A stretch of 64,000 nucleotides of DNA, from NCBI GenBank assembly GCA_964525495.1, contig CAZGHS010000003.1, positions 1 to 64,000 of the forward strand, in the 5' to 3' direction. This stretch comes from CAZGHS01 sp964525495. GTDB lineage: Bacteria > Patescibacteriota > Microgenomatia > JALYQM01. The notes below the pieces were generated by a model. That model made no database searches and had not been told where the DNA came from. It saw only the letters and a list, made by a program, of their open reading frames with translations. Positions 59,754 to 64,000 of this stretch are shown piece after piece (position 1 is the stretch's first letter; every line of letters begins with the position of its first letter). The translations under genes were made by a program, and so were the position numbers.

Positions 59754-60213
59754 TTATTTCCCCAATCCACGTATTGGAGCACTAACAGTTTTTGTTGTGT
59801 GTGTATTGCTAGATCAACTATCTAAAATAATTGTACTAAAGTCGGGTGTCTTGCCTGTGTATTTTAATAGGACAGTGGCATTTTCTTTGCCGATCCCGTG
59901 GTATCTTCCTTGGATAGTGATGATAGCTGGAGGTACAGGATATTTGTTGATGAGCAATCGGTATGCAGAATCAAAAGCGTTTTTGATACAGTTTTCTTCT
60001 CGTTATTCGACGACTTTGTTTGTTGCTGTGCTAATATCTGCAGGAGCGATTTCAAATTTGATCGATCGGTTTTTTTATAACGGCAGTGTTGTAGATTTTA
60101 TTAATGTGCATTATTGGCCAGTATTTAATTTCGCTGATTCATTTATCGTGTGCGGCCTCTTGTTATTTGTGTATACTTCTTATATAAAATCAGATATACC
60201 AAATAAAAAATAG
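59713..60213 (+). CDS. lspA: Signal peptidase II
   Basis: A lipoprotein signal peptidase of four membrane helices. DQLSK, NRTVAFSLP, GAISNLIDRFF and VVDFINVHYWPVFNFADSF contain the conserved residues, including both catalytic aspartates (in LIDR and FADS). Unlike the neighbouring Lgt homologue, it looks fully active. The start is either the ATG at 59713, inside the dksA-like gene, or a TTG at 59746; the former gives 166 residues. Confidence 0.92.
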   Translation: MKSLLKNVLRKLHNYFPNPRIGALTVFVVCVLLDQLSKIIVLKSGVLPVYFNRTVAFSLPIPWYLPWIVMIAGGTGYLLMSNRYAESKAFLIQFSSRYSTTLFVAVLISAGAISNLIDRFFYNGSVVDFINVHYWPVFNFADSFIVCGLLLFVYTSYIKSDIPNKK

Positions 60214-60221
60214 GAGAGTAT

Positions 60222-60599
60222 ATGGCTACAAAAATTTTGTTAATTGAGGATGATCAACTTTTACGTGAGATGTATAACGAGCTTTTGACAGACGAGGGTC
60301 TTGAAGTAACTGCATGTGTTGATGGTGAAGAGGGCTACAATAAAGCTGTTGAAGGTGGTTTTGATTTAGTGCTACTTGATATCATGCTTCCAAAAATGGA
60401 TGGCTTGCAGGTTTTGAAGACTTTGAAAGATAAAGATCAGTTAAAAAAGAATGGTCCAGTTGTTTTGTTAACAAATCTTGGACAAGATAATATCGTGAAG
60501 CAGGGTTTTGATCTAGGTGCTACAGGCTATTTGATAAAGAGCTCAATGACTCCAGATCAAGTATTGCATGAAGTACGCACATTTCTAAAGAAGCAATAA
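60222..60599 (+). CDS. Single-domain response regulator (CheY-like)
   Basis: A 125-residue receiver domain alone. The acidic pair in LLIEDD (residues 9-11), the phospho-acceptor aspartate in LLDIMLPKMDG (about 54), the threonine in VVLLTNLG and the lysine in GYLIKSS complete the active site. There is no DNA-binding output domain and no histidine kinase nearby. It follows lspA by 8 bases with a GGAGAG ribosome site. Confidence 0.92.
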   Translation: MATKILLIEDDQLLREMYNELLTDEGLEVTACVDGEEGYNKAVEGGFDLVLLDIMLPKMDGLQVLKTLKDKDQLKKNGPVVLLTNLGQDNIVKQGFDLGATGYLIKSSMTPDQVLHEVRTFLKKQ

Positions 60600-60633
60600 G
60601 ACAAAATTTGCTTAGTTATGAGATAATTGCTTC

Positions 60634-61398
60634 ATGACAACTTCGCGACTTTCTATTATATGGCAGGACGAGCACTTGCTAGTGCTTGATAAGCCTCCTT
60701 ATATTTCTGTAAATCCATCTGAGACAGAGAAAGATGAGACTTTAGTCGGTCTTGTTTCCTCTGAACTCGGAATTCCACTCGAGCGAGCTGGAATTATTCA
60801 TCGACTCGATAAAAACACTTCGGGTGTGTTGCTGGTAGCTAAAGATCTAGAGACATTAGAGAAAATGCAGGCACAGTTTAAGTCTCGTGAAGTACATAAA
60901 GAGTATGTGGCTCTCGTGCATGGAAATGTCGATAGCCTTACCGGTACGATCGATGCGCCGATAGATCGCAATCCTGTGAATCGTGAGCGGTTTACTGTAG
61001 TGGGGGGTGGACGTGAGTCTGTGACTGATTTTCGAGTAGAGAAGCGGTTCTCTCTTTCTATGGAACGAATAGAGGAGATGGTTGATGATATGAAGAAGAA
61101 GGAGCGTGTGTTTTTTGAGAATGAAGCGACGAAATATACTTTTGTTCGCCTTTTTCCTAAGACCGGTAGAACCCATCAAATCCGTGTGCATTTGAAATAT
61201 ATTAATCATCCAATCGTAGGAGATGAGGTATATGTAGGGCGAAAGCTGGGACGCTTTGACCACAGATGGTGTAAGCGACAGTTTTTGCATGCAGCCAAAA
61301 TCTCATTTAAACATCCGATAACTGATAAAGATATGACTTTTGAGAGCGCGTTGGCTGAAGATTTAGTTACTAGTTTGAATTTCCTCATCTCCAACTAA
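60634..61398 (+). CDS. RluA-family pseudouridine synthase
   Basis: A 254-residue RNA modification enzyme. The catalytic aspartate is in IIHRLDKNTSGVLLVAK near residue 57, and TGRTHQIRVHLKYINHPIVGDEVYVG is the second signature. There is no N-terminal S4 domain. An insertion of about 35 charged residues (around 140-170) lies before the second motif. A TGA-GATAAT extended -10 ends 6 bases before the ATG. The target uridine (23S rRNA or tRNA) is not known. Confidence 0.9.
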   Translation: MTTSRLSIIWQDEHLLVLDKPPYISVNPSETEKDETLVGLVSSELGIPLERAGIIHRLDKNTSGVLLVAKDLETLEKMQAQFKSREVHKEYVALVHGNVDSLTGTIDAPIDRNPVNRERFTVVGGGRESVTDFRVEKRFSLSMERIEEMVDDMKKKERVFFENEATKYTFVRLFPKTGRTHQIRVHLKYINHPIVGDEVYVGRKLGRFDHRWCKRQFLHAAKISFKHPITDKDMTFESALAEDLVTSLNFLISN

Positions 61399-61433
61399 TA
61401 TAAGCTTTCAAATATTTCTTAATTTTCCTTAGT

Positions 61434-63005
61434 ATGGCTAAAACACCTGAGTTTACAAGACAACATGTATCAAGAAGGGCATGGCTGATAGCAGTGGCCG
61501 GTGGTAGTGTCGCGACTTTAGCTAGTGCTTGTGGTTTTCCAGTAGAAGTGCAACCGACGATTGCGGTGCCTACCGTAACCTTTGAACCTACAATCCCACC
61601 TACTTTAGCAGCAGAGCCTTCTCTATCTCCCACGATTGCAGTGGAGCCAACTTTACCAGCTTTGCCTACCCACCCGCCCGCGACAGCAGAGCCTACAGTA
61701 ATTTCTACTGCTGTCTCTAAACCACAAGCTGATTTTGTTTTGTCTCTTAACCCAGCAGAGCAATTGGGTAATATTGATCGGGATATGATCGGATTTGGTT
61801 TGGATAAGCGACTGGATTGGCTTAATAATGATTTACTGCCTCGAGCAATTCGTGATACACGAGCAGGTATTGTACGGTTTGGTTCAGCACAGAATGCTTT
61901 GTGGAATCTAGCTCCACGGGAGCAACCTAAGAATGTTGGGGTAATTATTGAGCATACTTTAGCTTTGGGAAGACGTATAAGAGAATCTGGTGCAAAGCCA
62001 CTTTGTATTATCACGGGATATCCCGATGGATTTAGAGAAACAGATTGGGTGCGTTATGGAAGAGAATTTGTTGCTCCTTTGATTAGAAGATGTGCTGAGG
62101 AAGGCGTGGTGTTGGATTTTGAGCTTTGGAACGAGTCAGATATAGAGACTGATGACGGAAAATTTGCTGCACTATCTACAGAAGACTATCGGGCATTAGC
62201 AAAAACAGTCGTGCCTATGATGCGAGAAGCCAATCCTCATTCAGTCATTTATGGTCCTGCAGCGCCTCATAAAGATAGTCATTTGATTCCTCTAGGACTA
62301 CAAGAAAAGTTGTTTGATGTCATGACTCATCATAACTATGCGCCTCCAGTAACAGCACAGAATATGGACAGTCTGATCGAATATGCTCGTCAGAATTATC
62401 AACGGGATTTGGGAAATAAAATAGCCATGCATCCACGTTGGGGAATTACTGAATATAATGCCTCTCCAACCTATGATTTTGGTCCGTTTCAGAACCCTGA
62501 TGCCCGAACAGAGCAATATGCGGGTATGTATTATATGTTGGCTTCGTATTTTGGATGGAGCGTCGCGGCTGAGTGTATGATTATTTATGCTCTGGATGAA
62601 GCCGGCGCCTCACCTGTGCAAGCACTAGCTCCTAAGGGAATCTATCGCCGAAGAGTGGATGCTTTGAAGGTATTAGGGCAGAATGTCGGGTCGACTTTTA
62701 TTAAGACTATTGAAGGCCGTGCCGTAGATATTCATCCCCAGAACTCGAATTTGCAGTACATCTCGAGTATTGATGCGACAGGAGATAATGCTCAAATTGT
62801 AATCATGAATACGCATCTTGAACGGCAGGTTTCTCTAGGAATTGATGTCGTAGGTCAAACTCCAGCCGAGGCTCAAGTGTCTTATTTTAGCCAGAGTAGA
62901 GCATATGCTATGGAAAATGTACAGGCTCCAGGTGGTCGAGTGCCAATTAGTCTGGAAGGTCTTAGTGCTGTCGGAGTGACTATACCTGTACGTAGGATTG
63001 CCTGA
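61434..63005 (+). CDS. Exported clan GH-A glycosidase with Tat/lipoprotein-type signal
   Basis: A 523-residue protein. The N-terminus has a twin-arginine motif, SRRAWL (R14, R15), a hydrophobic stretch and a lipobox-like ASAC with C33. A proline/threonine-rich linker (about 38-95) leads to a (beta/alpha)8 barrel with the clan GH-A pair: acid/base in ELWNES (E234) and nucleophile in GITEYN (E340). A C-terminal beta-sandwich (about 430-523) resembles GH39/GH51-type enzymes. It would be attached to the outer membrane face and act on arabinose-, xylose- or uronate-containing glycans. The substrate is unknown. Confidence 0.72.
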   Translation: MAKTPEFTRQHVSRRAWLIAVAGGSVATLASACGFPVEVQPTIAVPTVTFEPTIPPTLAAEPSLSPTIAVEPTLPALPTHPPATAEPTVISTAVSKPQADFVLSLNPAEQLGNIDRDMIGFGLDKRLDWLNNDLLPRAIRDTRAGIVRFGSAQNALWNLAPREQPKNVGVIIEHTLALGRRIRESGAKPLCIITGYPDGFRETDWVRYGREFVAPLIRRCAEEGVVLDFELWNESDIETDDGKFAALSTEDYRALAKTVVPMMREANPHSVIYGPAAPHKDSHLIPLGLQEKLFDVMTHHNYAPPVTAQNMDSLIEYARQNYQRDLGNKIAMHPRWGITEYNASPTYDFGPFQNPDARTEQYAGMYYMLASYFGWSVAAECMIIYALDEAGASPVQALAPKGIYRRRVDALKVLGQNVGSTFIKTIEGRAVDIHPQNSNLQYISSIDATGDNAQIVIMNTHLERQVSLGIDVVGQTPAEAQVSYFSQSRAYAMENVQAPGGRVPISLEGLSAVGVTIPVRRIA

Positions 63006-63026
63006 TTGGCTTCGTTACTGTATAAT
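62998..63026 (+). promoter_or_regulatory. rpsB promoter
   Basis: TTGCCT (62998-63003), a 17-base spacer and a perfect TATAAT (63021-63026), at the very end of the upstream gene. The leader is about 87 bases. Confidence 0.75.
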
Positions 63027-63051
63027 TCCCCAAGTATTTAATTATTACGCA

Positions 63052-63099
63052 CACTTATCGTGAATCCTTGTTTAAGCTGTTGCTTAAATCAGATAAGTG
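63052..63099 (+). promoter_or_regulatory. Structured rpsB leader
   Basis: CACTTATC (63052-63059) pairs perfectly with GATAAGTG (63092-63099), enclosing a second stem TTTAAGC (63071-63077) with GCTTAAA (63082-63088). An AAAGGAG ribosome site follows. It resembles in layout the autoregulatory leaders of ribosomal protein genes. Confidence 0.6.
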
Positions 63100-63119
63100 G
63101 AGGTTGAAAGGAGTTCAAT

Positions 63120-63908
63120 ATGTCAACCCAACAGGATATCTCAATGCGCGAACTTTTAGAGGCAGGCGCGCACTTCGGTCACCAGTCACGTCGATGGAAT
63201 CCGAAGATGAAGCCTTATATTTATCAATCCCGCGATAACATCCATGTCATCGATTTGGCACAGACCGCTCAAGGTTTGCAGGAAGCTTGCGATTATATTC
63301 GCGACTTGATCGCTGCTGGCGGAAATGTGTTGTTTGTTGGTACAAAGCGACAAGCAAAAGAGCTTCTTAAAGAGCATGCTAAGGCTGCTGGAATGCCTTT
63401 TGTTGTAGAACGATGGGTAGGTGGAATGCTTACGAACTGGGATACAATTCAGAAAAATATTGGTCGATACAAGACTTACAAGCGACAGTTTGAAACAGGT
63501 GAACTTGCTCAGTATACTAAGAAAGAACAGTCATTAATTGCAAAAGAAACAGAACGACTTGAAAAGGTTTATGAAGGTCTTGTCGATATTGATAAGATTC
63601 CTGACGTTCTTTTTGTTGTTGATGTTCGTAAAGAAAAAATTGCTGTAAAGGAAGCTAAGCGTCGTGGAATCCCAATCATCGGTGTTTGCGATACTAACTG
63701 TGATCCTACTATGGTAGACATTGTTATTCCAGCAAATGATGATGCTTTGAAGGCTATAGAGTATATCGTTACTCGAGTAACTTCAGCTGCAGCAGCTGGT
63801 CGAGCTAAAGTCGGTACAGTTAAGAAAGACGAAGAAGAAGCAACTGATGATAAAGATGCTAAGCCAAAGCGAAAAGTTAAAGCAAAGAAAGATGGCGAAG
63901 AGAAGTAA
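63120..63908 (+). CDS. rpsB: 30S ribosomal protein S2
   Basis: A 262-residue S2. ISMRELLEAGAHFGHQSRRWNPKMKPYIY, then VLFVGTKRQAKELL, RWVGGMLTNW and GVCDTNCDPTMVDIVIPANDDA are the family blocks. A lysine/glutamate-rich tail of about 35 residues is added at the end. tsf usually follows and may lie beyond the window. Confidence 0.97.
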   Translation: MSTQQDISMRELLEAGAHFGHQSRRWNPKMKPYIYQSRDNIHVIDLAQTAQGLQEACDYIRDLIAAGGNVLFVGTKRQAKELLKEHAKAAGMPFVVERWVGGMLTNWDTIQKNIGRYKTYKRQFETGELAQYTKKEQSLIAKETERLEKVYEGLVDIDKIPDVLFVVDVRKEKIAVKEAKRRGIPIIGVCDTNCDPTMVDIVIPANDDALKAIEYIVTRVTSAAAAGRAKVGTVKKDEEEATDDKDAKPKRKVKAKKDGEEK

Positions 63909-63911
63909 TTG

Positions 63912-63998
63912 ATTTAATTGCCGCTGCAGTGCACATTTTTGTAGTGATTGTCCCTCTGGACTTAACGAAAAAAATGTGCACAAAATAGGCAATTAAAT
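63912..63998 (-). repeat. Hairpin repeat B, copy 2 (87 nt), after rpsB
   Basis: Inverted relative to copy 1. The arms ATTTAATTGCC (63912-63922) and GGCAATTAAAT (63988-63998) pair perfectly for 11 bases but share no sequence with the arms of copy 1 beyond the inner CC/GG. The core pairs GTGCACATTTTT with AAAAATGTGCAC without mismatch and keeps the GTCC/GGAC tip. It starts 4 bases after the rpsB stop and nearly reaches the window end. Confidence 0.78.
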
Positions 63999-64000
63999 AG

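Noticed and set aside
61385..62014. A 209-codon minus-strand frame opposite the Tat-type glycosidase
   Set aside because: The low-complexity proline/threonine linker on the sense strand creates a long antisense frame; no domain is visible in it.
1..64000. CRISPR array or cas genes
   Set aside because: No regularly spaced direct repeats and no Cas-like proteins were seen; the repeats found are dispersed pairs.
1..64000. Alternative genetic code with TGA as glycine (SR1/Gracilibacteria)
   Set aside because: TGA ends several complete genes at the expected length (38737, 41399, 59373, 63005), and conserved genes have no in-frame TGA.

Overview
The window looks like one contig (with one 100-N scaffold gap) from a Candidate Phyla Radiation (Patescibacteria) bacterium. 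That placement is an inference. It rests on an AT-rich sequence with tightly packed genes, a DUF4012 protein, reduced or degenerate versions of core enzymes (Lgt, MurI, MurE, DksA), single-domain stand-alone proteins and several small orphan genes. TGA is a normal stop here (for example at 38737, 41399 and 63005), which argues against the SR1/Gracilibacteria code.

Layout. (1) About 56-20073 is a cell-surface polysaccharide locus: a GH81 beta-1,3-glucanase, a small HTH protein, a double GT2 synthase, a flippase fused to a GT4 glycosyltransferase, a small-molecule-type kinase, two further GT2s, a CE4 deacetylase, two GT-C type membrane transferases, a clan GH-A type hydrolase, CTP synthase, a GT4, mannose-1-phosphate guanylyltransferase and a priming sugar-phosphate transferase. 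(2) 20079-24508 holds two tandem zinc-ribbon genes, a DUF4012 protein, recO and orphans. (3) 24556-26243 holds glyS (broken by the gap) and a GNAT acetyltransferase. (4) 26245-47488 is a large division and cell wall (dcw) cluster: rsmH, ftsL, ftsI, murE, a murI homologue, murD and murL on the opposite strand, murC, murB, murA, an orphan membrane gene, dgkA, mraY, ftsW, murG, ftsQ, ftsA, ftsZ and a second SEDS gene. (5) 47537-56514 holds rplU, a Trm11-like methyltransferase, rpmA, a GDP-fucose synthase-like gene, parB, lepB, a PHP phosphoesterase, eno, two surface proteins and an MBL-fold protein. (6) 56625-64000 holds dnaB, tRNA-Leu(CAA), lgt-like, dksA-like, lspA, a response regulator, an rluA-type gene, a Tat/lipoprotein glycosidase and rpsB.

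How the genes fit together. The sugar-nucleotide genes (manC, fcl-like), the priming transferase, the glycosyltransferases and the flippase can build and export a lipid-linked glycan, and the dcw block makes lipid II and the septal machinery. The wall pathway appears to obtain D-glutamate by the MurL route: murL and murD form an overlapping pair, while the neighbouring MurI homologue has lost its second catalytic cysteine.

The most notable non-coding observations are two repeat families. One is an 86-87 nt hairpin (56523-56608 and, inverted, 63912-63998) with a conserved core and fully different but self-complementary 11-bp arms. The other is a 144-180 nt structured element placed just upstream of the ftsZ and eno promoters (44866-45045, 52840-52983). 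Many genes also have a -10 box ending only 6-9 nt before the start codon, which suggests widespread leaderless transcription, whereas genes inside operons carry Shine-Dalgarno sites. Structured leaders precede pyrG, rpsB, the zinc-ribbon pair and the orphan membrane gene at 38228.
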